Assembly (NCBI GenBank): GCA_030427085.1 | Contig: JAUHXH010000004.1 | Coordinates: forward strand, 248,001-312,000 | Direction of reading: 5' to 3' | Source of the DNA: Gammaproteobacteria bacterium | GTDB taxonomy: Bacteria > Pseudomonadota > Gammaproteobacteria > Pseudomonadales > Halieaceae | DNA: 64,000 nucleotides | Shown: piece by piece, positions 16,061 through 25,918 of the stretch | Layout of the letters: every line of letters starts with the position of its first letter | How positions within the stretch are numbered: position 1 is the first letter of the stretch | Notes under the pieces: generated by a model | What the model was told of the DNA's origin: nothing | Database searches by the model: none | Seen by the model: only the letters and a program-made list of their open reading frames with translations | Made by a program: the position numbers and the translations under genes

Positions 16061-18449
16061 AACGGATATCGTTTCTCTCAAGTGGGTAATCGGGCTGATG
16101 AACAAACAGCTCGAGAACGCTGAAGCGTCCCTGGTTGAGTACAGTAACGATCCCAGCAAGAAAAAATCCCTGCTGCAGTGCATGTGGGCAGTCCACCAGA
16201 TCACTTCTACCCTGCGTGCGCTGGGTATGAAGAAGGGTGAGATGCTGTCGCTGGAAATGGAGCGCAGCCTGAACTACCTGTACAAGGACAAGGTAGTCGG
16301 TGAGCGCCGCAAGCTCACCATGGGCGGCTTGATGCAGGCCCTGAAGATTATGCCGGCTTACCTGGCGCACACGCAGAACGCGCGTCGCGATACCGGCCGT
16401 GGCCTGGAGCAGTACGTCAACGACCTGCGTCGCTGGGTCGGTGAGCGCCCGCGTCCGCAGGCCTTCTTCTTCTTCATGGACCTGCCCGAAGGCGCTGGCA
16501 TCACTGCCGGCGGCACCCCGGCCTCCGACGAAGAGATTCGCAGCCGCGCCAACGTAATGCTGGCCCTCTACCTGGAAATGGCCAAGTCAGCACTGCGCCG
16601 CCGCAACGTCGGCGACAGCATGAAAACTGTGGCGCGGATCGCCCGCAAAATGCAGACCCTGTTTGCCGGTACCGAAGCGGAGCGTTTCTGGATGACCCTG
16701 GTGGGCATCTGTGAAGGCGTAGCCGGCGGTCTGATCGTGCCGGATGAATGCATCGCCCAGATCTTCAAGACCGGTGCCTTCATGATCAAATACGCCCGTG
16801 AAAACGGTGCAAACATCGACTCTACGGTGGACTACGAGTCCAACCTGCAGCAAATGCTGTACTACATCGCGGCCTGTAAGGCGCGGCCGGTACACATTGC
16901 CGGTATCCGTGATGCCTTCGGCATTGACGATGACACCATCGACGCGGCGAGCCGCGGCCTGGTGCACATCGACGCTCTGGTTACCGCTCTGTCAGGTGCG
17001 CTGGAACGCCTCAATTCCGTGGTCGACGAAATCAATACCCAGGATCTGATCAACGCTGGCAAGGAAGGCGTGGAACTGGATCAAGCTGCGGTACTGGATG
17101 GCATCGAGGCCGCTGAGCACCGCCTGAGTGCGGCTGGCCAGGTGGCTCACGCCGACTCGCTGCAGCTGGTGTCGAAGAAACTGGAGCAACTCTACAAAGG
17201 CGATTTCGCCGAGGATGCCCAGCGTCAAGACGCGGCCATCACCGATATCGTGCGCGGTATTGTCGATGTGAAGCTGGACCTGGAACACAAACTGGAGCAC
17301 GGCCTGTCCAGCTCCTTCTCCAGCAAGGAATTTGAACTGCGCGAGAGCGTGGTTAACGCCACCTTCTCCCAGATGTCACTGGTTGAGGACTACCTGCACG
17401 CGATTCTGCGCCGCAAGGCCCTGAGCCGCGCACTGGTTAAAAAGCCCAATGATGCGGAGAGTGTGCTGCGTCTGACCCTGGCCCTGCACCGCTACCTGAA
17501 CAAGAGCGAAGAAGGTCACGAAGGCCTGCGCCGCGCCCTGCGCGATGCGGACAATGGTGAGCCCGATATCGATCTGCTCTACGGTCTGGCCCGAGAGTTC
17601 CTGGATGGCCTGGAAGATATTCCCGATCGCAAGGCTATCAACCTGTCCCTGCAGTTGATGTCTGAAATTGCCGGTGCCCTGACCTTTGCCGGTATGGAGC
17701 GCGAAGGTACGGTCATCGAGCGTTGCAGCCAGTGGCTGGTTGCGGCTTCCAAAGCAGGTAGTGTCAGCGAAGACGAAGCCTTCCGCTGCTTCGCCGACGC
17801 TTTCGCCCAGATCGAGATGCACCTGCAGCGCAGCATGGTCGACCCGCTGGAAGACACCGAGCACATGGTGGCCTTTGCCGAGCAGCGCGTTAGCGACCTC
17901 GAGCAATATATGGACAGCCTGTCTGCCGGTGCTGACGTTGCGGCCGTCACTGCCGTTGAAGACCAGAAGCAAATGGTCCAGGACGGCGAGATTCCCCCTG
18001 AGTTCCGCGAGGTGTTTATCGAGGAGTCCGAGGAAATCGTGTCCGAGCTGAATCAGCTGGGCAAAGACTGGGCGGCCAACCCCGAGATCAACGATACCCT
18101 GCGCGACATGCGCCGGCACTTCCACACCTTCAAGGGCAACGGCCGCGCTGTAGGCGCCAATGTCCTCGGCGAGTTGGGCTGGGCAGCGCAGGACATGCTG
18201 GACCGTGTTCTCGATGGCGACTTGGCGGTTTCCCCGGACCTGCAATCGCTGGTAGCTGACGTGATCGCCGAACTGCCCGCTCTGGTTACTTCTTACCGCA
18301 AGGTGGAAGGGCTGGACGCCACCAAGACTCGCGAGCTGACCAACCGCTGCTTCCGTATGGCGAAAGCCGGTGAAGGCGACCTTGCTGAAGGTATGTCTGA
18401 ACTGGATGACGCCAATGCTGTGGCGGATGGCAACACCGCTGCTGTCTGA
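16050..18449 (+). CDS. Hpt-domain protein equivalent to the N-terminal part of ChpA
   Basis: A 799-residue protein. ATG 16050 is preferred over an upstream TTG at 16035 because GGAGG lies nine bases before it. There is an Hpt-like module at the N-terminus with AVHQITSTLRALG (candidate His49), a long helical middle with further degenerate Hpt-like segments, and a canonical Hpt near the C-terminus, FHTFKGNGRAVGA (His692). It has no kinase or CheW domain of its own. In Pseudomonas such Hpt repeats form the front of the single ChpA polypeptide; here they are a separate gene followed by the kinase part in another frame. It presumably receives phosphate from, or relays it to, the kinase encoded next. 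Confidence 0.8.
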   Translation: MTTKTDIVSLKWVIGLMNKQLENAEASLVEYSNDPSKKKSLLQCMWAVHQITSTLRALGMKKGEMLSLEMERSLNYLYKDKVVGERRKLTMGGLMQALKIMPAYLAHTQNARRDTGRGLEQYVNDLRRWVGERPRPQAFFFFMDLPEGAGITAGGTPASDEEIRSRANVMLALYLEMAKSALRRRNVGDSMKTVARIARKMQTLFAGTEAERFWMTLVGICEGVAGGLIVPDECIAQIFKTGAFMIKYARENGANIDSTVDYESNLQQMLYYIAACKARPVHIAGIRDAFGIDDDTIDAASRGLVHIDALVTALSGALERLNSVVDEINTQDLINAGKEGVELDQAAVLDGIEAAEHRLSAAGQVAHADSLQLVSKKLEQLYKGDFAEDAQRQDAAITDIVRGIVDVKLDLEHKLEHGLSSSFSSKEFELRESVVNATFSQMSLVEDYLHAILRRKALSRALVKKPNDAESVLRLTLALHRYLNKSEEGHEGLRRALRDADNGEPDIDLLYGLAREFLDGLEDIPDRKAINLSLQLMSEIAGALTFAGMEREGTVIERCSQWLVAASKAGSVSEDEAFRCFADAFAQIEMHLQRSMVDPLEDTEHMVAFAEQRVSDLEQYMDSLSAGADVAAVTAVEDQKQMVQDGEIPPEFREVFIEESEEIVSELNQLGKDWAANPEINDTLRDMRRHFHTFKGNGRAVGANVLGELGWAAQDMLDRVLDGDLAVSPDLQSLVADVIAELPALVTSYRKVEGLDATKTRELTNRCFRMAKAGEGDLAEGMSELDDANAVADGNTAAV

Positions 18450-18507
18450 GTACCCATCGGCAACCCATGAGCCGAGACAATGAAAAAAGGGATATCGGAG
18501 AACTAGC

Positions 18508-21500
18508 GTGCAATCAAATAACAATCCCAAGGCCGTGAACCCGGGCCAGGACCTGAGCGAGGCAGACGAACTCCAGGAAGATAACCTGGAGTGGCTCCTC
18601 GATCAGGATCTCGATGAGCCCGAAGAGACCCTTTTCAAAGTCGACTACGATCCGGTAGTGCAAGCTGAGCTGTCCCCGCTTGAAGCAGCCGTTGCCGGCC
18701 GCCCGATGACTCGCGACGGCGGTACGGCAGACGACCTTTCCTCCTTTGTGGGTGAAGAAATCGTCTTCGCTGCCGAATCACAGCCGACCAGTGATATTTA
18801 CGCCCGAGACGAACAAGAGGCGCCCATTGCGGAACAGCCCAGTGCTGAGATGGCGGGCATTCTGACCGTGGACCACAGCCAGCGAAACAGCCGTGCGTCT
18901 GCGCAGGACTCACCGGAAGTGGCTCTGGGCTCCGACATTCTCGGCCTGACCGATGAAGATAATATCGGTGAACAGTTGCTGGTGATTCGTAAGAACAAGG
19001 CCGTGGCGGCATCGCCTCAGGCGCCGGCCACTCCTGTCGTGGAAAGCGAAGCTGTACAAAGCGTTGAGCCGGTTGCCGAATCGCTCGAGGCTGTTACGCA
19101 AGCTGAGGAAACGGATCCTCTGGCAGCGGACCTGGAACTGCCGGAACTGGATGCCGAGCTCGACCTCGAACCCCTGGTCGAAGCCGACGCTGAACTGGAC
19201 ATGGCCCCCTCACTGGACATGGCCCCCGCAGTGGACATCGATTCCGAATTGACGCTTGAGCCGATCGAAGAAGCCGCAAGCGAACTCGATCTGGAACCTG
19301 TGTTGGAAGCTGACACCGAGTTGGACCTTGAGTCTGTTCAGGAGTCCGAAACTGAATTGACGCTGGAGTCGCTGGTAGAGTCCGAAGCTGAACTGAATAT
19401 TGAGCCGGTTGAGGAGGCGAGCCCCGCGTCCGCACCGGAAGTGCCTACCACACCAGCACCGGTTGCCACCGGCGTGCCGCGTGAAGCGGCCCCGGGTGTT
19501 TACTCCCTGGATGACCTGGTATCCGCAGCCCCCGAACAGCCCGCTGAAGAGCCGGTTCAGGATCTTTCGGACTTCTCACTGGAAAAGGACACCTTTGCGC
19601 TGGGTGACGACGAACTGTCGCTGGAAGGCGACAGCCTGGCACTGGATGATACGCTGGATCTCGCCGCGGAATTCCCCGATTCCCTGGAAGATGTACTGTC
19701 TTCCGATCTGCAGGAACTGGAAGCAGATGCTGAAGAGTCGACTCTCGACGTGCCTGTGGTGGATGAGGCGCAAGACGCTCTGCCGCAGGACCTGTCAGAG
19801 CTGGTCGCCCTCGATGAGGACACAACAGCAATCACCGCGGAGGACCTGTCGCTTGAGCCACAGGACTTCCTTGCCGACGAGGAAGGTATTGGCGATAGCT
19901 TTGGTCAGCCAGAAGCAGCCGAAGTCAGTGAATTCAGCCCGCGTGAGCAGGCCCCCGTCACCGAAGACATCGCGCTGGACACCCCGGCGGATGACACACT
20001 CACGGCAGAGACTACTGCCGCTCAGGCGCTGGACGAACTGTTTGCCAAAGCACCTGAGGGTGAGGCTTTCCTGGCTGGCGTGCTCGACGACATCACCGCA
20101 GATGGTGGCGATGCAATCGATAACTCTGAGGTTGATGGCGAGGAATACGGCGCTCATACCGAGCTGACCGAAGCGCCCGCCATCTCCACCCTGACCGAGC
20201 CAGGTGCCTTTGAAGTGGCCAATGAAGGCCCGGCAGATAATGTGCCGGTTGACCCGGCCATGGACAGCCCCAGCGAAGCCCTGGAGACACTGGAGTCAGT
20301 GGTCAGTGACACCTACCAGCAGCGCAGTGCTGAGGTGGCCGATGTAAAAGGCCCTGCCAGTCAGGAAGTGGCTGAAAACACAGCAACAGATCACGCTGCT
20401 GAAGCGGCTAATGACGCCGGTGAAGACGCCGCACCGCTGGCCGCTTACGTTTCCAGCTACCGAGCACCCAGCAATGATGACGCCTTTGACCAGTTCCTGC
20501 TGGAAGGTGAGCACCTAGAGCACATCGAGGTCGATCCCGAGGAGCTCAGCGTCGCTCGCACGGAGGGCACCGCCGAGCTAGACACCTCGCTCGAGGTCAA
20601 TATCGATTACCACGAAGACTTCACCGCAATGGAAGGCTTCAATGGCCCCGGCGTCAGTCGCCTGGCGCAATTGGCCACCCCGTTGTTCGCTGAAGTCAGT
20701 GCCCAGTTACAGCAGCGCCTGGCCGAGTTGGGTGAGGCCGGCGACAGCGTCGAAGCCGACCTTCGTCTGGCAGCTGATGAATCCATGGCCAGCCAGTACC
20801 GGGCCGAAGGTTACGAGATCATTACGCAGTTGTTGCCCACCTGCCCCGCTCCGCTGCAGGGCGTGTCTGCCCAGGAACGCGACAGCGTTTACCTGCGACT
20901 GGTGCGCAGCGACAATGACGATATCTGCAATCGCCTGTTCCTTGAAGACCCGAGCGAAGTGGAAGAGGACGTTGCGGCGGCGCCGGAAGCCGAGGTCACC
21001 GATGAACTGGTCGCCGAAGAGCCGGTTGACTTGCTGCCAGAGGTTGAGCTCGAAGCGCCCGAACTGGATACCGTTGAGGAAGTGGTTGAAGACGTTGAAT
21101 TGGAGCTCACCTCCGATAACGTTGAGTCTGACATGGTCGAAGCCGACCCTCTCGAGTTTGAAGTGGTTGCCGCCGAGGTAGACACTTTCGATGGCGAGGT
21201 GGTTGAGCTGGAAGTGCTGGCACCTGAAGTGGATGTCGAAGCACCAGTAGAAATAGAAGTGCCTGCTGCAGAGCAGGAAGATGGTTTCGCCGGCTTCGAT
21301 GCCCTGGACGACTTCGACACCGACGACCTTCCCGTCGCTGGCAACGATGACGTGGACAGTATCTTCGATGAAGCTGTATTCAGTGAAGACATCACCGCAG
21401 AGCTGGACGAGGTAGAAGCTCCGGAAGGCAACATCGACGACGCCTTCGAGGTCTTGTCGGATGCAGACCAGGCCACCACCGACGAAGCAGCTGTAGCCGC

Positions 21501-24150
21501 CGACGCTGAGGCCGAACCTATTGCGGACGACGGCGCGACGGATGTCTTTGGTGCCAACCTGTTTGATGAAGACCTGGATGATTCGCTGTTGGCTGCTGGC
21601 GACGCCTCGGACGTTGATGTGGACGCCCTGTTCGATACCTTCGCTGGTTCTGAACAGGTCAGTGATGAGGTGTGTGGCATCTCCATGGAGGAATTCCAGG
21701 AAGATGGCATGGAGCCGGAAACCCTGTCCAATGCCGACCGTCGTCCCGCCGCCCGGGCTGAAGCCCGGACAGTGGTGGCCAGCGAGTCGTCCTGGTGTGT
21801 ACCGGCCAGCATTCAGTTCAGCTACACCAGCCAGAGCACCAATGAAGTCTTTGCCGACTTCCTGGATGCCTTCCTCGAAGAGGGCTCCAACGAGCTGGAA
21901 AAACTGGAAGATGCCATTGAGCGCTGGGAAGGCGCTGTTGATGACGACGACGCCCGCGCCACCGTGGGGCGTGTACTGCACACCCTGAAAGGTATCGCCA
22001 AAGGTGTTGGCCTGCAGCGCTATGGCACCCTGATCCACAATTTCGAAACCTTGCTGGAAGGCCTGCCGCAACCCAATCCGGGTGGCGAAACTGAGTATTT
22101 CCGCATTGTTAATGCCTGGCTGGATACCGCGGTACAGGGCCTGGATTACATTCAGGAAAACCGCGCCGATATCCTCAGTGAAGTACCCCAGGTGGGCGGC
22201 GCCGCACCCGCGGACGTGCCGGTGGCAGCTCCGGAAGAAGAATCGGCGCCTGCACCGGAAGTAGCGGACAAGCGCGAAACTGCTCGCGAAAAAGAGCGTG
22301 ACAAGCAGCTCGCCGAAGAAGGCGCCAAAGCACTGGCGGCCCAGCAGACGGTGCGTCTGGGCTTCGACAAACTCGACCAGATGCTGAACCTGACCAACCA
22401 GGCTCAGCAGTTGGGTGTGCGTTCCGCACAGAGCGTTGGTCGCGGCAAGCGTGCTGCCAGCGAACTGGAAGCGCGCCTGTCCTCGGTGCGCCTGCATATC
22501 AGTAAGATCGCCGACCGCGCCCTGCTCAACGTGACCGCCACCGGCGCCGAGCGCGCCAGTGAGATGGACGCACTGGAAATGGACCAGTACTCCGAACTGC
22601 AGGAGGCTGCCAACATTCTGCGCGAGGGTGTGGAGGATCTGGGTGACCTGGTTAATCTGGCCAGCCGTCAGAACACCCTGGTGGAAGCGCTGCTCAAACA
22701 GCAGTCCACCGTGGTTTCTACCCTGGGCGCGGCCCTGCAGGCGGCACGGGTACTCCCCGTATCCCGCCTGATGCCGGGCCTGCGCCGCATCGTGCGCACA
22801 GTGAGCGCCGATCTGGGCAAATCCGTCAGCTTCAAAGTTCTGAACGAAATTGGTTCGCTGGACCGGGATAACCACGCTCGCCTGCAGATCATTCTGGAAC
22901 ACATGGTGCGGAACGCCCTCGACCACGGTATCGAGGCACCGGAAGATCGCCTGGTGGCGGGTAAACCCACCGCTGGTCGCATCACCATCGACGTTCGCAA
23001 AGACGGTGCTGACTACCTGATTGCCCTGGCCGACGACGGCAAAGGCATCGATCCGGAAGTGATGCGCGAGGCGGCCTTCAACAAGGGTCTCGACGTTGAT
23101 GTGGATGCCCTGAGCGATGCCGAAGCGCAGCGCCTGATTTTCCACAAAGGTTTTTCCACCGCAGCACAGTTGTCGGAAATCTCCGGCCGCGGTGTGGGCA
23201 TGGACATCGTGCTGAGCGAACTGCAGCAGGTGGGCGGCGACATTCAGATCGCCTCCCGCGTAGGACACGGCACTACCTTTACCATCCGTATCCCCTCCAA
23301 CGTGACCCTGAACGGCGCCTTGCTGGTAACCGCTGGCGAGGCCTCGTACGCGATCCCGCTGGATGGACTCGTTGCAGTGGAACAGGTGGAAGTGGAAACC
23401 TTCTTCCAGGCGGTGGAAAACCACAGCCGTCTGCGCCTGCTCGATATGGACTGCGAGCCCGCCTACCTCGGCTCCCTGTGTTCCAACGACCCCCTGCCGG
23501 ATCGCGGTAGCTGGGCCAACACGGTGCCGGTCATCATCGCCGGCAGTGAAGAGCGTTACATGGCGATTGCTATCGACAACGTGGAGCAGGCGCTGGAACT
23601 GGTCATTCGCTCTCTGGGCAACCAGTTCAGCAATGTGCCCGGTGTGGCCGGCGCGGCAACTACCGCGGATGGTGACGCCATTGTGGCTCTGGACCTGAAC
23701 AACCTGGTGCACAGCATGGCCGATGAAGCCATGTCGCCGATGTCGGTGGACAGCGCCCAGAACGACCACCTGCTGGTGCTGGTGGTGGACGACTCCCGGA
23801 CCCAGCGGATGGTGGCAACCAGCCAGTTCGACACCGTTGGTGTGGAAACCATCACCGCCGAAAACGGCATGGTGGCGATCGATCTGCTCAATACCTGCCA
23901 CCGCCTGCCCGACGTGGTACTGCTGGACGTGGAAATGCCGGTCAAGGACGGTATCCAGACCCTGCGCGAAATCCGCAAGTCCAGCCGCTTCCGCCATCTG
24001 CCGGTGATCATGGTTACCTCGCGGACCGGCGCCAAGCACCGTGCCCTTGCCGAAGAAGCCGGCTGTAACGGCTACATGGGCAAACCCTTTAACTTCCCTG
24101 GCCTGGTGGAGCAGATCAATGCGCTCACCGGCTTCGACCTGCAGCTGTAA
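18508..24150 (+). CDS. chpA: ChpA-type chemotaxis histidine kinase with huge acidic linker (Hpt, CheA core, CheW, receiver)
   Basis: A 1,880-residue protein starting at GTG 18508 after ATCGGAGAA. Residues 1 to about 1,100 are mostly low-complexity and extremely acidic, with degenerate ELDLEP- and VEELE-like repeats interrupted by a possible folded piece at 700-810. Then come an Hpt (VLHTLKGIAKGVG, His1158), a dimerisation region, a HATPase (HMVRNALDHG with Asn1469; DDGKGID; GRGVGMDIV), a CheW-like regulatory domain and a C-terminal receiver (Asp1807 in LLDVEMP). It is the central kinase of the Pil-Chp pathway, controlling type IV pilus extension and retraction. The unusual linker and the separation from the front Hpt gene set it apart from the Pseudomonas protein. 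Confidence 0.92.
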   Translation: MQSNNNPKAVNPGQDLSEADELQEDNLEWLLDQDLDEPEETLFKVDYDPVVQAELSPLEAAVAGRPMTRDGGTADDLSSFVGEEIVFAAESQPTSDIYARDEQEAPIAEQPSAEMAGILTVDHSQRNSRASAQDSPEVALGSDILGLTDEDNIGEQLLVIRKNKAVAASPQAPATPVVESEAVQSVEPVAESLEAVTQAEETDPLAADLELPELDAELDLEPLVEADAELDMAPSLDMAPAVDIDSELTLEPIEEAASELDLEPVLEADTELDLESVQESETELTLESLVESEAELNIEPVEEASPASAPEVPTTPAPVATGVPREAAPGVYSLDDLVSAAPEQPAEEPVQDLSDFSLEKDTFALGDDELSLEGDSLALDDTLDLAAEFPDSLEDVLSSDLQELEADAEESTLDVPVVDEAQDALPQDLSELVALDEDTTAITAEDLSLEPQDFLADEEGIGDSFGQPEAAEVSEFSPREQAPVTEDIALDTPADDTLTAETTAAQALDELFAKAPEGEAFLAGVLDDITADGGDAIDNSEVDGEEYGAHTELTEAPAISTLTEPGAFEVANEGPADNVPVDPAMDSPSEALETLESVVSDTYQQRSAEVADVKGPASQEVAENTATDHAAEAANDAGEDAAPLAAYVSSYRAPSNDDAFDQFLLEGEHLEHIEVDPEELSVARTEGTAELDTSLEVNIDYHEDFTAMEGFNGPGVSRLAQLATPLFAEVSAQLQQRLAELGEAGDSVEADLRLAADESMASQYRAEGYEIITQLLPTCPAPLQGVSAQERDSVYLRLVRSDNDDICNRLFLEDPSEVEEDVAAAPEAEVTDELVAEEPVDLLPEVELEAPELDTVEEVVEDVELELTSDNVESDMVEADPLEFEVVAAEVDTFDGEVVELEVLAPEVDVEAPVEIEVPAAEQEDGFAGFDALDDFDTDDLPVAGNDDVDSIFDEAVFSEDITAELDEVEAPEGNIDDAFEVLSDADQATTDEAAVAADAEAEPIADDGATDVFGANLFDEDLDDSLLAAGDASDVDVDALFDTFAGSEQVSDEVCGISMEEFQEDGMEPETLSNADRRPAARAEARTVVASESSWCVPASIQFSYTSQSTNEVFADFLDAFLEEGSNELEKLEDAIERWEGAVDDDDARATVGRVLHTLKGIAKGVGLQRYGTLIHNFETLLEGLPQPNPGGETEYFRIVNAWLDTAVQGLDYIQENRADILSEVPQVGGAAPADVPVAAPEEESAPAPEVADKRETAREKERDKQLAEEGAKALAAQQTVRLGFDKLDQMLNLTNQAQQLGVRSAQSVGRGKRAASELEARLSSVRLHISKIADRALLNVTATGAERASEMDALEMDQYSELQEAANILREGVEDLGDLVNLASRQNTLVEALLKQQSTVVSTLGAALQAARVLPVSRLMPGLRRIVRTVSADLGKSVSFKVLNEIGSLDRDNHARLQIILEHMVRNALDHGIEAPEDRLVAGKPTAGRITIDVRKDGADYLIALADDGKGIDPEVMREAAFNKGLDVDVDALSDAEAQRLIFHKGFSTAAQLSEISGRGVGMDIVLSELQQVGGDIQIASRVGHGTTFTIRIPSNVTLNGALLVTAGEASYAIPLDGLVAVEQVEVETFFQAVENHSRLRLLDMDCEPAYLGSLCSNDPLPDRGSWANTVPVIIAGSEERYMAIAIDNVEQALELVIRSLGNQFSNVPGVAGAATTADGDAIVALDLNNLVHSMADEAMSPMSVDSAQNDHLLVLVVDDSRTQRMVATSQFDTVGVETITAENGMVAIDLLNTCHRLPDVVLLDVEMPVKDGIQTLREIRKSSRFRHLPVIMVTSRTGAKHRALAEEAGCNGYMGKPFNFPGLVEQINALTGFDLQL

Positions 24151-24165
24151 GCGGAGGACCCTGCC

Positions 24166-24612
24166 ATGAGTGAACGTAAATCCCGTTGGTGTGTGGTGCT
24201 GCCCTGTGGTGACAATGAGCTGTGGGCGGTGCCCCAGGCCTGCCTGGGTGAAATCGTGACCCTGACCCCTGACGGGGACACGCCGCCCACAGAGGTAGAG
24301 TGGCGCGGTGTCAGTGTTCCCGTACTCGATGTGGCGCGCCAGCACGAAGCACCCTGGCGCGATGAGCGCATCGGTACTGGCATGATCGCGGTTATTCTGG
24401 GCCTTCAGGGCGACGACTGCCCCTACTGGGGTGTCGCCTTGCGCGGCAGCGGCCTCAGCCAGCAGCAGTTCTTCGACGATGAGATGGAAGATGCCCCGGA
24501 ATTGATGGCGGACCACGCCACGGCGGCCTTCCGCGTTGGTGACAAGCTCTATCAGGTGCCCGACCTGTCCGGCTTGCAGCAATTGGTGTTCGCGGAGCGT
24601 TCCGCGGCCTGA
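24166..24612 (+). CDS. chpC: ChpC-like CheW-domain protein
   Basis: A 148-residue protein covering a divergent CheW fold (CVVLPCGDNELWAVP; VEWRGVSVPVLDV; VILGLQ). It lies 15 bp after chpA with GCGGAGG ahead of the start. In Pseudomonas ChpC is an accessory coupling protein that may link additional receptors to ChpA. The sequence similarity is moderate; the position is exactly as expected. Confidence 0.82.
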   Translation: MSERKSRWCVVLPCGDNELWAVPQACLGEIVTLTPDGDTPPTEVEWRGVSVPVLDVARQHEAPWRDERIGTGMIAVILGLQGDDCPYWGVALRGSGLSQQQFFDDEMEDAPELMADHATAAFRVGDKLYQVPDLSGLQQLVFAERSAA

Positions 24613-24717
24613 TATCACAGCCTCTGTGGCGGCAGGCCTGATCCCGGCCTGCCTCCAGGCCCCTCGTCCCGGGGGTCATGGCATAGCTATAAAAACAACG
24701 AAGTTGAAGGAGCAGCG

Positions 24718-25122
24718 GTGAATCAGGTTTACCTGGATGAAGTGATTCGTGGTCTCGAAGAGGCCTTCGGTGAAGAACTGCCGTTTAGCGAGCAATCTCT
24801 GGACCCACAGGATGTGAAGACGCTGGAGCGCGTGTTTGGTGACTCCGGCTACCAGGCCTATCTGCAGGATCAGGTGAACCGCCAGATCATTCGCGAGTAC
24901 CTCACCAACGCAGTGGCTCTGGGCTTCCTCTCAGAGCAGCGGCTGCGTTCTCTCGCTCACGTGGCGGGCACCATCGAGGGGCGTGCCCTGTTGTCACTGC
25001 ACATGCTGATGAGCTCGGTGGAGCAGGCCAATGACCTGCCGCTGGGTCCTGGTCCTGACTCCCTGAAACCCCTCTCACCCACGGCTGAACCCCGCCCGCC
25101 GGTTAAACTCGTTCGCCGCTGA
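24718..25122 (+). CDS. Unknown 134-residue protein at the end of the chp operon
   Basis: GTG start at 24718 preceded by AAGGAG. The protein is acidic and helical in its first 95 residues (IRGLEEAFGEELPFSE; TLERVFGDSGYQAYL), with a Pro-rich tail ending PPVKLVRR. No family is recognised. It lies 105 bp after chpC on the same strand and has the same codon use as the chp genes, so it may be a further, lineage-specific member of the pathway. Confidence 0.65.
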   Translation: MNQVYLDEVIRGLEEAFGEELPFSEQSLDPQDVKTLERVFGDSGYQAYLQDQVNRQIIREYLTNAVALGFLSEQRLRSLAHVAGTIEGRALLSLHMLMSSVEQANDLPLGPGPDSLKPLSPTAEPRPPVKLVRR

Positions 25123-25149
25123 AACGCCCGGCTTTCGCCACTTGCAATA

Positions 25150-25250
25150 AAAATTGGCAGTTTTACGCCAAAAAATCTGGCCAAAAAACGAGCGATCGCC
25201 AAAATTTGGCAAAATTTTAGCCCCTAATCCACATTAACCCAAAATTTGGC
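25150..25250. repeat. Cluster of short (A)n-TTTGGC repeats and palindromes
   Basis: AAAATTGGCAG (25150-25160), GCC-AAAAAATCT-GGC (25167-25181), the palindrome GCCAAA-A-TTTGGC (25198-25210) and AAAATTTGGC twice (25201-25210, 25241-25250), in an AT-rich 270-bp gap upstream of the gene at 25393. It looks like a multi-site operator or a remnant repeat array. Confidence 0.5.
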
Positions 25251-25392
25251 AGCCAAGTTGTTGCTGGACGACCCCCACCGACATATAAATAACCTGCCGG
25301 CAACAAAAAAGCGCAGAGCCGGCACCGGGTTGTCTGACAGTGCAACTCGTAATGGGAATGAATAAAAAGCCGACAAGGCCAGGGGAATACCA

Positions 25393-25725
25393 ATGTTGAC
25401 CATTACTCCAACTGCCGATTTGGATATCGCGGCCACTAATGGCCTGGAAGTCTTTGCCGTAATCGACGGTAAAAAAGTCTATTTGCCTGAAGATGCAAAA
25501 TACGTGATGCAGGACCGTCGCGGGCTGTGGTTCTACAGCAAGCGTAAGCCGCGTCCGAAAGAAGGCGATTGGACGCCGAACAAGACCAGCATCTCCTGCC
25601 GCACCGAGCAGGGCTTTGTGCGCGCACTGAAGACCGATACCGTACTGCCCTGGCTGGAAACCTGCCAGCGCACCGTGCGCATCGTGTCTGATCGCAGCAT
25701 GGGCCGCCGTCCGGCCGAAGCCTGA
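25393..25725 (+). CDS. Unknown 110-residue protein
   Basis: ATG 25393 with AGGGGAAT upstream. The protein appears to be a compact soluble domain (FAVIDGKKVYLPEDAKYVM; GLWFYSKRKPRP; two cysteines in ISCRTE and LETCQR). No family is recognised and no signal peptide is seen. It is separated from the chp genes by the AT-rich repeat cluster, so it may be independently controlled. Confidence 0.6.
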   Translation: MLTITPTADLDIAATNGLEVFAVIDGKKVYLPEDAKYVMQDRRGLWFYSKRKPRPKEGDWTPNKTSISCRTEQGFVRALKTDTVLPWLETCQRTVRIVSDRSMGRRPAEA

Positions 25726-25918
25726 TAGCACGCACGCTGGGGGCCGCCACGGCCTCCAATTGAGCCTGCCGGATAGGCGAAAGACCTGGGGTATATTTGC
25801 CCTGGTTCTCGGTATGCTTCATCTGCCAGCAATCCCTACCCCCTGCCCCATCTGCGGGCGGGTTGCCCTCAGGCAAGTTCAGGCTAGTCGTTTACCAGAG
25901 TTGGTTTAACGGCAGCGC

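Noticed and set aside
18400-18520. Sequencing frameshift as the cause of the divided chpA
   Set aside because: The 58-bp gap contains stops and a separate ribosome-binding site before GTG 18508, and the two ends do not join as one domain, so a true gene boundary is more likely; resequencing would settle it.
20707-24618. 1,303-codon open frame on the minus strand
   Set aside because: It lies entirely antisense to the chpA kinase domains and chpC, whose motifs are intact; it is a by-product of GC-rich codon bias.
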